NCBI GenBank assembly: GCA_902800395.1
Contig: CADCEC010000004.1
Location: forward strand, 124,001 to 188,000
Reading direction: 5' to 3'
Source: an uncultured Bacteroidota bacterium
GTDB lineage: Bacteria; Bacteroidota; Bacteroidia; Bacteroidales; P3
Length of the DNA stretch: 64,000 bases
The notes under the pieces were generated by a model that saw only the letters and a list, made by a program, of their open reading frames with translations, was not told where the DNA came from and did not search any database. Position numbers and translations under genes: made by a program. Shown here piece by piece: positions 25,700 through 35,301 of the stretch (positions are counted from its first letter, which is position 1; every line of letters begins with the position of its first letter).

Positions 25700-25770
25700 T
25701 CTTACCTCTTAGTTTTTAGTTCTTACCTCTTAGTTCTTACCTCATAGTTCTTAGTTCTTACCTCTTAGCT
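25700..25770. repeat. TTAGTTCTTACC micro-repeat tract at the 3' end of mfd
   Basis: Tandem CTTAGTTCTTACCT units, similar to 40738-40815. The tract runs into mfd and supplies its last codons (LRGKN then stop). Confidence 0.8.
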
Positions 25771-28700
25771 CAGTAAGCACGTCGATGGCGGCGGTGATGG
25801 ACTGGACGTTCTCGACGGAGAGAGTGAGCCGGTCGGGGGTCTCCTTGAGTCGTGCGGTGCGAGGGTGCGCCTGGGCAAACTGGATTATTTTTTCAAGTGG
25901 AGAGTGGAAAGTGGAAAGTGGAGAGTTGAGGAATGAGGAACTGAGGTGCAGCACCATGCGGTCCTGCTTGAGGACTATCTTCTCGATGCCGAACTCCTTG
26001 GCCATGCGGCGCAGGGTGATGGTGCGGATGAGTTCGAGGGCGCAGGGCGGCACAGGTCCGAAGCGGTCCTCCAAATGCTCACGGTAGGTGTCGAGCTCTT
26101 CCTCGGTGGAGAGCTCATTTAATTCCTTATATAAGAGCAGACGCTCGGAGACGGAGGTGACGTAGTCGTCGGGCAGTAGCACCTCGAGGTCGGTCTCGAT
26201 GGTGCACTCCTTGACATACTCCTTGTTCTCCTCGGCCTCGGCGGCGAAGAGGTCGGCGAAGTCGCTCTCCTTCAGCTCCTCGATGGCTTCGTTGAGGATC
26301 TTGTGGTACATGTCGTAGCCTATCTCGGAGATGAAGCCGCTCTGTTCGGCACCGAGGATGTTGCCGGCGCCGCGGATGTCGAGGTCGCGCATGGCGATGT
26401 TGAATCCGGAGCCTATGGAGGAGAACTCCTCGATGGCTTTGAGGCGCCGCTGGGCGTCGGGGGTGAGGGTGAGGTAGGAGGGGATGAGGAGGTAGCAGAA
26501 AGCCTTGCGGTTGGAACGTCCCACGCGGCCGCGCATCTGGTGCAGGTCGGAGAGGCCGAACTGCTGCGCGTTGTTGATAATCATGGTGTTGGCGTTCGGT
26601 ATGTCGAGGCCGTTCTCCACGATGGAGGTGGCCACAAGCACGTCGATGTCGCCCTCGAGGAAGCGCATGAGGGTCTCCTCGGCATCCTTACCCTCCATTC
26701 TGCCGTGGGCCATAGCCACGCGGGCGTCGGGCACGAGGCGCTGCACCAATCCCGCCATCTCGGGCAGGTTCTCCACACGGTTGGAGATGAAGAAGGTCTG
26801 GCCGCCGCGGTCCATCTCGTACATGATGGCGTCGCGGATAAGCTCCTCATTGAAGTCGGAGAGTTCCGTCTCGATGGGCTGGCGGTTGGGCGGTGGGGTC
26901 TGGATGACGCTGAGGTCGCGGGCACCCATGAGGGAGAACTGCAGGGTGCGTGGGATGGGTGTGGCGGTGAGGGTGAGGCAGTCGACGTTGGCCTTCAGCT
27001 GCTTGAGTTTCTCCTTGGCGCTGACGCCGAACTTCTGCTCCTCGTCGATGATGAGGAGTCCGAGGTCTTTGAACTTCAGCTGTTTGTTGGTGATGGCGTG
27101 GGTGCCGATGAGGATGTCTATCTTGCCCTCTTCGGTGTCTTTGTATATCTGGTTCTTCTCCTTGGTGGTGCGGAAGCGGTTGAGGTAGTCGACGCGCACG
27201 GGCATGCCCTTGAGGCGTTCGCGGAAGGTGTTGTAGTGTTGGAAGGCGAGGATGGTGTTGGGTACGAGGACGGCCACCTGCTTGTCGTCGCAGCAGGCTT
27301 TGAAGGCGGCGCGGATGGCCACCTCGGTCTTGCCGAAGCCCACGTCGCCGCAGATGAGGCGGTCCATGGGGGCGCGCATCTCCATGTCGTGCTTTACGGC
27401 CACAGTGGCCTTGAGCTGGTCGGGGGTGTCCTCATAGATGAACGAGGCCTCGAGTTGCTCCTGCATCGAGCAGTCCTCGCTGAAGGCGAAGCCCTGCGAA
27501 GCTTTGCGCTTGGCGTAGAGGGCGATGAGGTCTTTGGCGATATCCTTGACCTGCTTCTTGGTTTTGGCTTTGAGCACCTGCCAGGTGTTGGAGCCCAGCC
27601 GGTTGAGGGTGGGGGCTTCGCCCTCGCGTCCCACGTAGCGGGAGATTTTGTGGAGGCCGTGGATGGAGATGTAGAGCACGTCGCCGCCCTTGTAGATGAG
27701 GCGGATAAGCTCCTGACTCTTGCCGTTGTTGGTCACCTTCTCGAGGCCCGAGAAGCGGCCGACGCCGTAGTCGATATGGGTGACGAAGTCGCCGGGCTTC
27801 AGCTCGAAAAGCTCCTTGAGGGTCAGCGCCTCGTGGGTGGAGCGGAGGTCTTTGACGGTGTATTTGTGGTAGCGGTCGAAGATTTCGTGGTCGGTGTAGC
27901 AGAGGACCTTGGTGTCGTGGTCGACGAAACCGTGGGAGATATTAATATTAAGGAGTGAAAGGGAGTGAAAGGGAGTGAAAGGGAGTGAAGAGACATTACC
28001 ATCGGGCGCTGCTAGGATTTTCTCTAGACGTTTCTGTTGGCTCTCGCCAGAGACGGTGATAATCAGTTTGTAGCCTTCGTCTTCATGTTGGCGCAGGTTT
28101 TCCTGCAGCATGTCGAACTGCTTGTTGAAGGCGGGTTGGGGATCGCTGTGGTGCTCGATGCGGTCGGCCTGCGAGAAGTAGTGGCTGTTGCCGTATTCTA
28201 TGATCTTGCAGTCGAGGAGTTTATGGAGGAATTCGTTGGCGGAGCAGCTCATCTCCTCGGGCTTGGGAAGGTCGCCGGCCACGGGATGTTCTTTGTCGGC
28301 CAAGCGGTCGGAGTAGGCTTTGCGGGTATCTGCCAGCAGCTTCTCCATCTGCTCCGCCGCCATCATCAGGCTCTGCGTCCAGACGACGTCGTCGCTGGAG
28401 AAATATTCCATCAGCGAGACCCTTTTCTCGGAGTGCTCGGAGAACTCGGAGTTCTCGGAGTGCTCAGATAATCCACTAAAGTTCGGCACAATGTCGATGC
28501 GGTCCATCTGCTTGACGCTGAGCTGGCTGACTGTGTCGTAGGTGCGGAGGGAGTCGACTTCGTCGTCGAAGAACTCGATGCGGAAGGGCAGGTCGGAGGC
28601 GTAGGAGTAGACGTCGACGATGCCGCCGCGCACCGCGTACTGGCCAGGCTCCACGACGAAGTCCTCGCGCTCGAAGCCCATCTCCTGCAGACGCTCCACG

Positions 28701-29191
28701 GCCTCCCACATGTCGAGCTTTTGTCCGCGGGCGATGCGGAAGGTGTTGGCGCGGAAGGTGTTGGAGGAGACGACCTTCTCGCTCAGCGCGTCGGCGTAGG
28801 AGACCACGATGAGGGGCTCTGCGCCGCTGAGGGCTTTCACCACCTCGTTGCGCATCAGCAGGTTGGCATTCTCCGTCTGGTCGGGGTCGTAATGGTAGGC
28901 CTTGCGGTAGGAGGTCGGGAAGAGCATCACGCTCCTTATCTCCTTATCTCCTTCCACCTTATCTTCTTTTAATAGCGCTTCTATGTCGTTCTGCAGATAG
29001 TAGGCCTCCTCCTTGCTGGCGGCGATGACGAGCTGGCTGACGGTAGGCATCTGCTGAGCCAACGCTGCGATGGCCACGGAGGGCAGCGACCCCGTGAGTC
29101 CGTCGACATGCACCCGCGCCTTTGATGAAGAAAGGTGGTTTGAAATATTTTTGATGAAAGGGCTATCTTTGTATAGATCAGTGAGTATCAT
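25751..29191 (-). CDS. mfd: transcription-repair coupling factor
   Basis: DNA translocase that removes stalled RNA polymerase and recruits UvrA. UvrB-like N-terminal domain, RNA-polymerase-interacting CarD-like domain (KPGDFVTHIDYGVGRFSGLE), helicase core with GDVGFGKTE (Walker A, ~residue 612) and DEEQKFGV, and the C-terminal TRCF domain. Start ATG 29191 (MILTDLYKDSPF) is just downstream of a promoter at 29218-29225; an upstream ATG at 29266 precedes it. Four micro-repeat inserts lie in frame: KVEGDKEIR (28930-28960), SEHSENSEFSEHSEK (28427-28468), SLPFTPFHSLSLL (27951-27990) and NSPLSTFHSPLEK (25897-25940). 1,146 aa. uvrA lies 3 kb away on the other strand. Confidence 0.97.
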   Translation of the reverse strand: MILTDLYKDSPFIKNISNHLSSSKARVHVDGLTGSLPSVAIAALAQQMPTVSQLVIAASKEEAYYLQNDIEALLKEDKVEGDKEIRSVMLFPTSYRKAYHYDPDQTENANLLMRNEVVKALSGAEPLIVVSYADALSEKVVSSNTFRANTFRIARGQKLDMWEAVERLQEMGFEREDFVVEPGQYAVRGGIVDVYSYASDLPFRIEFFDDEVDSLRTYDTVSQLSVKQMDRIDIVPNFSGLSEHSENSEFSEHSEKRVSLMEYFSSDDVVWTQSLMMAAEQMEKLLADTRKAYSDRLADKEHPVAGDLPKPEEMSCSANEFLHKLLDCKIIEYGNSHYFSQADRIEHHSDPQPAFNKQFDMLQENLRQHEDEGYKLIITVSGESQQKRLEKILAAPDGNVSSLPFTPFHSLSLLNINISHGFVDHDTKVLCYTDHEIFDRYHKYTVKDLRSTHEALTLKELFELKPGDFVTHIDYGVGRFSGLEKVTNNGKSQELIRLIYKGGDVLYISIHGLHKISRYVGREGEAPTLNRLGSNTWQVLKAKTKKQVKDIAKDLIALYAKRKASQGFAFSEDCSMQEQLEASFIYEDTPDQLKATVAVKHDMEMRAPMDRLICGDVGFGKTEVAIRAAFKACCDDKQVAVLVPNTILAFQHYNTFRERLKGMPVRVDYLNRFRTTKEKNQIYKDTEEGKIDILIGTHAITNKQLKFKDLGLLIIDEEQKFGVSAKEKLKQLKANVDCLTLTATPIPRTLQFSLMGARDLSVIQTPPPNRQPIETELSDFNEELIRDAIMYEMDRGGQTFFISNRVENLPEMAGLVQRLVPDARVAMAHGRMEGKDAEETLMRFLEGDIDVLVATSIVENGLDIPNANTMIINNAQQFGLSDLHQMRGRVGRSNRKAFCYLLIPSYLTLTPDAQRRLKAIEEFSSIGSGFNIAMRDLDIRGAGNILGAEQSGFISEIGYDMYHKILNEAIEELKESDFADLFAAEAEENKEYVKECTIETDLEVLLPDDYVTSVSERLLLYKELNELSTEEELDTYREHLEDRFGPVPPCALELIRTITLRRMAKEFGIEKIVLKQDRMVLHLSSSFLNSPLSTFHSPLEKIIQFAQAHPRTARLKETPDRLTLSVENVQSITAAIDVLTELRGKN
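25897..25940 (-). repeat. GTGGAAA micro-repeat insert in mfd
   Basis: Degenerate GTGGAGA/GTGGAAA heptamers; in frame, near the C-terminal TRCF domain. Confidence 0.8.
27951..27990 (-). repeat. GTGAAAGGGA micro-repeat insert in mfd
   Basis: Four tandem 10-bp units; in frame between the N-terminal and RID domains. Confidence 0.85.
28427..28468 (-). repeat. CTCGGAGTG micro-repeat insert in mfd
   Basis: Tandem 9-bp units encoding SEHSENSEFSEHSE in the N-terminal region. Confidence 0.85.
28930..28960 (-). repeat. GGAGATAA micro-repeat insert in mfd
   Basis: Inverse orientation of the AAGGAGATAA unit found at 3050, 32925 and 35791; encodes EGDKEIR. Confidence 0.8.
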
Positions 29192-29217
29192 AGAAGGTAG
29201 ACATTGAATTGACGTTG

Positions 29218-29225
29218 CAAATATA
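29218..29225 (-). promoter_or_regulatory. mfd promoter core, TATATTTG
   Basis: TAnnTTTG on the minus strand, 27 bp upstream of the chosen start. Confidence 0.65.
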
Positions 29226-29318
29226 CGAAAAATAAGTTGACTCAATATAATATTTCTTGCGTACACGCGTTATAGAACAATTAATAGATAAGAGATAATA
29301 GATAATAGTTGAAATTAC

Positions 29319-30866
29319 ATGAAGACATCGATTCTTTGGGCGGATGACGAGATTGAATTGCTGAAGCCTCATATTCTGTTTCTTGAGGAGAAGGGCTGCG
29401 AGGTGTTGGGGGTGCAGTCGGGCCGCGACGCACTGGATGTGCTGGAGGAGCAGCAGCCGGATATCGTGTTCCTGGACGAGCAGATGCCGGGTCTCAGCGG
29501 CATCGACACGCTGGGTCGCATCAAGGAGAAATGGCCCCAGCTGCCGGTGGTGATGATCACCAAGAGCGAGGAGGAGGGCGTGATGGAGGATGCGCTGGGT
29601 GGCAAAATCAGCGACTACCTTATCAAGCCGGTGAATCCCAACCAGATATGGCTCACGGTGAAGAAGCATACGGAACTGAAGCGCCTGCAGAGCGAGCACT
29701 CGACGATGAACTACCAGCAGCAGTTCCGCGAGATAGGCATGCAGTTGCAGGGCCTGATGGATGCCAACGAATGGATGGAGGTGTACAAACGCTTGGTGTA
29801 CTGGGAGCTGGAACTCTCGGGGACCGAGGACGACAATATCCACGACATCTTCCTCTCGCAGAAGAAGGAGGCCAACCAGCAGTTCTGCCGCTTCTACGAG
29901 CGCAACTACGTCGACTGGCTCGGCGGCAGCGTGGAGAAGCCCTTGCTGTCGCCCACGGTGCTGCAGGAGCGGATGTTTCCCCTGCTGAAGGAGGACAAGC
30001 CGACGTTCCTCATCGTGATAGACAACTTCCGCTACGACCAGTGGAAGATGGTGCAGCCGCTGGTGGAGCAATACCTGCGCACGGAGCGCGACGACCTCTA
30101 CTACACCATCGTGCCCACGACGACGCAGTTTGCTCGCAATGCCATGTTTGCAGGCCTGATGCCCAGCGAGATAGAGCGGAAGTACCCGCAGTACTGGGTG
30201 AACGAGGACGAGGAGGGCTGGAAGAACCAGTACGAGGACGAACTGCTGGAGGAGAACCTGCGGCGCCACGGACTGAATATCAAGCACACGTACAACAAGG
30301 TGCTCAATGCCCAGTATGGCCACAAGCTGGTGGAGCGCGTGCCGGAGTTGCTGCGCAACAGGCTGAACGTGATTATCTACAACTTCATTGATATGCTCTC
30401 GCATGCCCGTACGGACAGCGACATCGTGCGCGAATTGGCGGTGGACGAGAAGGCCTACCGCAGCCTCACGCTGTCGTGGATGGAGCATTCGCCGCTGCTG
30501 GAGATACTGAAGGCGGTGAGCGAGAAGGACGTGAACGTCATCATCACCACCGACCACGGGAGTGTGCGCATCGACCACCCGGTGAAGGTGAAGGGCGACA
30601 AGGGCATCAGTGTGAACCTGCGCTACAAGCAGGGGCGCCTGCTGGATTATAACCCCAAGGAGGTCTTCGAGGTGAAAGACCCGGCGAAGATCTTCCTGCC
30701 GCGCCGCCATGTGACGAGTCCCTACATCTTCTGCATGGACAGCGACTTCTTCGCCTACCCGAATAACTACAACGAGTATGTGCGCTACTACAACGGCACC
30801 TTCCAGCACGGCGGCGTGTCGATGGAGGAGGTGCTGGTGCCGTTTGTGAAGCTAGGGAAGAGGTAG
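29319..30866 (+). CDS. porX: type IX secretion regulator PorX (response regulator plus PglZ domain)
   Basis: 515 aa. Receiver domain (residues 1-120) with acidic pocket WADDE, phospho-acceptor VFLDEQMPG and VVMITKS; a helical linker; and a PglZ alkaline-phosphatase-superfamily domain with VIDNFRYDQWK, the VPTTTQFARNAMFAG nucleophile region and TTDHGSVRID metal ligands. This architecture is that of PorX, which with the kinase PorY and sigma factor SigP controls type IX secretion genes in Porphyromonas; its PglZ domain acts as a metal-dependent phosphodiesterase. It fits the two type IX cargo genes in this window. Divergent from mfd; TTAATAGATAA micro-repeats precede it. Confidence 0.93.
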   Translation: MKTSILWADDEIELLKPHILFLEEKGCEVLGVQSGRDALDVLEEQQPDIVFLDEQMPGLSGIDTLGRIKEKWPQLPVVMITKSEEEGVMEDALGGKISDYLIKPVNPNQIWLTVKKHTELKRLQSEHSTMNYQQQFREIGMQLQGLMDANEWMEVYKRLVYWELELSGTEDDNIHDIFLSQKKEANQQFCRFYERNYVDWLGGSVEKPLLSPTVLQERMFPLLKEDKPTFLIVIDNFRYDQWKMVQPLVEQYLRTERDDLYYTIVPTTTQFARNAMFAGLMPSEIERKYPQYWVNEDEEGWKNQYEDELLEENLRRHGLNIKHTYNKVLNAQYGHKLVERVPELLRNRLNVIIYNFIDMLSHARTDSDIVRELAVDEKAYRSLTLSWMEHSPLLEILKAVSEKDVNVIITTDHGSVRIDHPVKVKGDKGISVNLRYKQGRLLDYNPKEVFEVKDPAKIFLPRRHVTSPYIFCMDSDFFAYPNNYNEYVRYYNGTFQHGGVSMEEVLVPFVKLGKR

Positions 30867-30867
30867 G

Positions 30868-30955
30868 GGTAATGGTTAACGGTTAAAGGTTAATGAATGG
30901 TTATAGGTTATTGGTTATAGGTTATCGAATGGTTAACGGTTAAAGGTTAATGATA
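30868..30955. repeat. GGTTAACGGTTAAAGG micro-repeat tract
   Basis: Tandem GGTTAACGGTTAAAGGTTAATGA and GGTTATAGGTTAT units fill the gap between porX and the next gene; related tracts at 32470-32500 and 50685-50725. Confidence 0.85.
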
Positions 30956-30973
30956 ATTGAAATTATAAGTGAT

Positions 30974-32470
30974 ATGAAAAAGTTTTTTTTGTTGGGGCTA
31001 GTAGGACTCATGAGTCTTATGAGCAATGTGGCACAGGGACAGAGGGAGTTGTCGCTGATTGGAGAGGAGAGCAAGAAGGTGGAGGCGGACATGATGATGA
31101 ACGCCCGTTACCTAGGTTCGCTCGAAGGGCTGGATATCTGGCTTACGAAGAGTGACGAGGGTGTGAAAGGTCTCGCCAACAAACGCGACTGGCATGTGGT
31201 GAAGTTCGGCGACGAGCTGGTGCTCATGGAACGTGCCGACTTGCCTCTGACCGACCACTGCCGGGTGCTGGGCGCCGTGGGCTTTGAGCAGAATGCCAGT
31301 GGCATCCACAAGGCCTCGGTGCTGCTGGTAGACAGTAGCGCCCGCGGAAAGACGACCATCTTGCGCGCCAAGTTGAAGACCGACCCCTTGAGTCTCGAGG
31401 GTATGGATACTGTGGACAACTACACCTACGGCCGCAAGGACCTTTGCAAAGTGTGGGGTGCGGTGTCGCCCAACGGCAGATACCTCGCCGTGCTGACGAT
31501 AGTGCAGTATAAGGAGCGCAAGGATTATATCTCGGTGACGAAGGTGTTTGACGAGAACCTCAATGTGGTGTGGGCGAAAGACTATGCCGTAGGCGCCACG
31601 GAGGCCCTCTATGTGGACGATAACGGGACGGTGTATACCATGGGCTTGGAGCGCACCAGCAACGGCATGTGCATACTGACGAACGTGATGGATCAAGCGG
31701 GTGCCAACAGCTACCGTACCGATAAGCAGTGTGATCCCATCCACGACATGCAGATTGCTAACGTGATAGGTGGTAAGGTGCTCTGCTTGGGACTCGTCAC
31801 TATGACAACGGCCGACCCCGACGAGGATGTGACGAGCGGCGTGGTGACCATGGTGTTCGACCGCGATTCGGGGAGCATGCAGAGCTTCAAGATGCGCTTC
31901 TTCCAGAACGAGGACAAGAACATCTTCCTGAACAAGAATACCAAGAAGGTGCAGCGCGAGCAGGATATGCCGATGATTGCGCCGCTGGGTTGCATCCGCA
32001 TGCCTTACGGCACGGTGGTGGCTTCGGGACACCGTCACCATCTCCGCTATGTGAACGCCAACGGCACGGTGACCGATACTTATTACGGTCGCGGTATCCA
32101 TCTGATAGCCTTCGACACGCTGGGCAATGTGAAGTGGGTACGCAACCTCAGACGCAATGACAAGACCGATATTGCCGACGAAATGCTGGAACTGCAGATG
32201 TTCGCCGTGGGCGACAAGGCCTATGTGCTGAAGAACGAGGATGTTGACGACCCAGAGGAATATGTTATCACCGAGGAGGCCGATGAATATGAGGTGGGTG
32301 ACAAGTCGAATCTGGTGCTCTACGAGCTTTCGGCCGACGGCGAGGTGTCGAAGACATTCCTTGAGCGGAAGACGAAGCATGCGCTTGCCAGCATGGGACA
32401 CCGTATGGACGGCAGTTGGGTGCTGCTCTCGTTCCGCGGCAGCAAGTGCCGGATGGCTGTATTGAAGTGA
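30974..32470 (+). CDS. secreted protein of unknown function, 498 aa
   Basis: From ATG 30974: MKKFFLLGLVGLMSLMSNVAQGQ signal peptide, whose core is encoded by a GGCTAGTAGGACTCATGAG micro-repeat. The mature protein shows repeated beta-propeller-like blades (SPNGRYLAVLTIVQY, VWAKDYAVGATEALYVDDNGTVYTMGLE, HLIAFDTLGNVKWVRNLRRND). No catalytic motif. A GTG/ATG start at 30950 is upstream in frame but would hide the signal. Likely periplasmic or exported; not related to the flanking repair genes by function. Confidence 0.75.
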   Translation: MKKFFLLGLVGLMSLMSNVAQGQRELSLIGEESKKVEADMMMNARYLGSLEGLDIWLTKSDEGVKGLANKRDWHVVKFGDELVLMERADLPLTDHCRVLGAVGFEQNASGIHKASVLLVDSSARGKTTILRAKLKTDPLSLEGMDTVDNYTYGRKDLCKVWGAVSPNGRYLAVLTIVQYKERKDYISVTKVFDENLNVVWAKDYAVGATEALYVDDNGTVYTMGLERTSNGMCILTNVMDQAGANSYRTDKQCDPIHDMQIANVIGGKVLCLGLVTMTTADPDEDVTSGVVTMVFDRDSGSMQSFKMRFFQNEDKNIFLNKNTKKVQREQDMPMIAPLGCIRMPYGTVVASGHRHHLRYVNANGTVTDTYYGRGIHLIAFDTLGNVKWVRNLRRNDKTDIADEMLELQMFAVGDKAYVLKNEDVDDPEEYVITEEADEYEVGDKSNLVLYELSADGEVSKTFLERKTKHALASMGHRMDGSWVLLSFRGSKCRMAVLK

Positions 32471-32505
32471 TAACGGTTAACGGTTAAAGAAAGGTTAAAG
32501 GCTTT

Positions 32506-35301
32506 TTGGATAAGATTTTCATAAAAGGGGCGCGGGCGAACAACCTGAAGAATATCGATGTAGAGATTCCGCAGGGCAAGCTGGTGGTGGTCACCGGCTT
32601 GAGCGGCAGTGGCAAGTCGTCGCTGGCATTCGACACCCTTTTTGCCGAAGGGCAGCGCCGCTATGTGGAGAGCATGAGCTCCTACGCCCGCCAGTTCCTT
32701 GGCCGCATGACGAAACCCGAGGTGGATTATATCCTCGGCCTCTCGCCAGCGGTGGCCATCGAGCAGAAGGTCAACACCTCCAATCCCCGCTCCACCGTGG
32801 GCACCAGCACCGAGATTTACGAATACCTGAAGTTGATGTTCGCCCGCATTGGCCGCACCTTCTCACCCGTGAGTGGCACAGAGGTGAAGCGGCATTCTGT
32901 GAGCGATGTGGTGGATTATATTATAGGAGGTAAGGAGACAGGAGATAAGGAGATAGGGGGTAAGGTGTTGATTATGGCACCGTTGGAGGACAGCAAGGAG
33001 CGTCCGCTGCGGACGCAACTCGACATCCTGCACCAGGAAGGCTACCAGCGTGTGATGGTGAAAGGTACGGTGATGCGCATCGAGGACATCGACAATGTGG
33101 AGCTCGACAATGAGGTCTACCTCGTCATCGACCGTGTGACGGTGGACCCCAACGACGACGAGATGAAAGCCAGGGTGGGGGAGAGTGTGCAGGCCGCCTT
33201 CTTCGAAGGGCGCGGCTCGTGCCGCATCGCCGTGGTCGGCGGTTCGGTTGCCGACTTCAGCAACCGCTTCGAGGCCGACGGCATCACCTTTGAGAAGCCC
33301 AATCCCAACTTTTTCTCCTTCAACAACCCCTATGGCGCCTGCCCCACCTGTCAGGGCTACGGCAGCGTCATCGGCATCGACGAGAACCTCGTGGTGCCCA
33401 ACAAGAACAGAAGCATCTACGATAACGCCGTGGTGTGCTGGAACGGTGACAAGATGCAGGATGTGAAGCGCGAGTTCATCCGTCACGCTGCGGTGATAGA
33501 CTTCCCCATACACAAGCCCTACTACGAGCTGACTCCCGAGCAGAAGGATATCCTTTGGCACGGCGACGGCACGTGGGACGGCATCGACGGCTTCTTCCGC
33601 TGGGTGGAGAGCCAGAGCTACAAGATACAGTATCGTGTGATGCTGGCACGCTACCGTGGCCGCACCGTATGTCCCGAGTGCAAGGGACGCCGTCTCCGCA
33701 GGGATGCGGAATATGTGAAGGTCGACGGACGCAGCATCAGCGAACTCACGGAGATGCCGGTGTCGAAGCTGGTGACGTGGTTCAGCGACATCGAGAGTCG
33801 CCTCACACCCCACGAGTGTGCCGTCACCGAGCGCCTCCTCACCGAAATCAAGCACCGGCTGGGATATCTCGTCGATGTAGGCCTCGGATACCTCACCCTT
33901 AACCGACTGAGCAACAGCCTCAGCGGCGGTGAGAGTCAGCGCATCAATCTGGCCACCTCGCTGGGTAGCTCGCTGGTGGGCTCGATGTACATCCTCGACG
34001 AGCCCTCCATAGGTCTCCATTCGCGCGATACCGGCCAACTCATCAATGTTCTCAAACGTCTGCGCGACCTAGGCAACACCGTCATCGTTGTGGAGCACGA
34101 CGAGGATATCATCCGTGCTGCCGACTGGCTTATCGATATCGGTCCCGGTGCCGGTCGACTCGGTGGCGAGGTGGTCTACAGCGGTGATCTTAAAGTCCTT
34201 AATGATACTAAGAGTCTAAAAGCTCCTAAAAACAGCCTCACCCTCGATTACCTGCAGGGGCGTCGCAGCATTGCCGTTCCCAAAAGCCGTCGTCGCTGGC
34301 GCGACCGCATTTCCATCCACGGAGCCTATTGCAACAACCTCAAGCATATCGATGTCGACATCCCCCTGGGAGTGCTGACGGTGGTCACCGGTGTGAGCGG
34401 CAGCGGCAAGACGAGCCTCATCCGCCGTGTGCTCTACGATGTTTTGCAGCATCGTTTCGACGGCACCTCCGACTATGTGGGCAGCTGTGTGGCGATGGAC
34501 GGCGACGTGCCGCGCATCTCGGCCGTCGAGATGGTCGACCAAAACCCCATCGGACGCTCCTCGCGCAGCAACCCCGCCACCTATATGAAGGTCTTCGACG
34601 AGGTGCGAGCCCTCTATGCCAAGCAGCCGCTGGCAAAGAGTCGCGGCTACAAGGCCGGCTTCTTCTCCTTCAATGTCGAAGGGGGCCGCTGCGAGACCTG
34701 CCAGGGTGAGGGTCAGGTCACTGTGAGCATGCAGTTTATGAGCGACGTGCACCTCGTCTGCGACGAGTGTCACGGGAGCCGCTACAAAGACGAAGCCCTC
34801 GAGGTGCTCTATAAAGGGAAGAATATCAGCGAGATTCTCGATATGACCGTCGACCAGGCCCTTGAGTTCTTCGACAGCGACGAGACGCGCTCCATCTACA
34901 CCCGACTGAAGCCGTTGCAGGATGTAGGACTTGGATACCTGATGCTTGGGCAGTCCTCCAGCTCGCTCTCTGGCGGCGAATGCCAGCGTATCAAGTTGGC
35001 CTCCTACCTCGTCAAGGGTGAGGGGGAGCAGCCCATGCTGTTTATTTTTGACGAACCTTCCACGGGACTACATTTCCACGATATCCAGAAGCTCCTTGCG
35101 GCGTTCGACCGCCTCATCGAGCGCGGCCACACCATCGTTGTTATCGAGCATCACCACGACATCATCAAGGTGGCCGACTGGATTATCGACATGGGTCCCG
35201 AAGGTGGTGACGAAGGCGGCAATGTGGTCTTCGCCGGCACTCCCGAGAACCTCCTCAAGTGCAAAGAATCCTATACCGCAAAATACCTGAAATTGAAATG
35301 A
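32506..35301 (+). CDS. uvrA: excinuclease ABC subunit A
   Basis: DNA-damage sensor ATPase of nucleotide excision repair. Two ABC modules: [22 protein letters not shown] with LSGGESQRI, and [15 protein letters not shown] with [15 protein letters not shown]; zinc motifs [19 protein letters not shown] and CETCQGEG. It appears to start with TTG at 32506 ([17 protein letters not shown]), the usual UvrA opening; no ATG is available nearby. 931 aa. Two micro-repeat inserts are in frame: [13 protein letters not shown] (32925-32966) and [14 protein letters not shown] (34191-34230). Its stop overlaps the next start (ATGA). With mfd nearby the locus holds two transcription-coupled repair genes. Confidence 0.97.
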   Translation: MDKIFIKGARANNLKNIDVEIPQGKLVVVTGLSGSGKSSLAFDTLFAEGQRRYVESMSSYARQFLGRMTKPEVDYILGLSPAVAIEQKVNTSNPRSTVGTSTEIYEYLKLMFARIGRTFSPVSGTEVKRHSVSDVVDYIIGGKETGDKEIGGKVLIMAPLEDSKERPLRTQLDILHQEGYQRVMVKGTVMRIEDIDNVELDNEVYLVIDRVTVDPNDDEMKARVGESVQAAFFEGRGSCRIAVVGGSVADFSNRFEADGITFEKPNPNFFSFNNPYGACPTCQGYGSVIGIDENLVVPNKNRSIYDNAVVCWNGDKMQDVKREFIRHAAVIDFPIHKPYYELTPEQKDILWHGDGTWDGIDGFFRWVESQSYKIQYRVMLARYRGRTVCPECKGRRLRRDAEYVKVDGRSISELTEMPVSKLVTWFSDIESRLTPHECAVTERLLTEIKHRLGYLVDVGLGYLTLNRLSNSLSGGESQRINLATSLGSSLVGSMYILDEPSIGLHSRDTGQLINVLKRLRDLGNTVIVVEHDEDIIRAADWLIDIGPGAGRLGGEVVYSGDLKVLNDTKSLKAPKNSLTLDYLQGRRSIAVPKSRRRWRDRISIHGAYCNNLKHIDVDIPLGVLTVVTGVSGSGKTSLIRRVLYDVLQHRFDGTSDYVGSCVAMDGDVPRISAVEMVDQNPIGRSSRSNPATYMKVFDEVRALYAKQPLAKSRGYKAGFFSFNVEGGRCETCQGEGQVTVSMQFMSDVHLVCDECHGSRYKDEALEVLYKGKNISEILDMTVDQALEFFDSDETRSIYTRLKPLQDVGLGYLMLGQSSSSLSGGECQRIKLASYLVKGEGEQPMLFIFDEPSTGLHFHDIQKLLAAFDRLIERGHTIVVIEHHHDIIKVADWIIDMGPEGGDEGGNVVFAGTPENLLKCKESYTAKYLKLK
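32925..32966 (+). repeat. GGAGATAA micro-repeat insert in uvrA
   Basis: AGGAGGTAAGGAGACAGGAG ATAAGGAGATAG-type units, in frame, in the first signature-domain region. Confidence 0.85.
34191..34230 (+). repeat. AAAGTCCTTAATGAT-type micro-repeat insert in uvrA
   Basis: Degenerate AAGTCCTTAA/ACTAAGAGTCTAAAAG units between the two ABC modules. Confidence 0.6.

Noticed and set aside
26303-27958. Long plus-strand frame inside mfd
   Set aside because: Shadow of the mfd coding strand.
29164-29171. TATCTTTG on the plus strand as a porX promoter
   Set aside because: It lies within the first codons of mfd and 148 bp before porX; possible but not supported over chance.
29178-30809. Long minus-strand frame opposite porX
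   Set aside because: Shadow; PorX domain motifs are on the plus strand.
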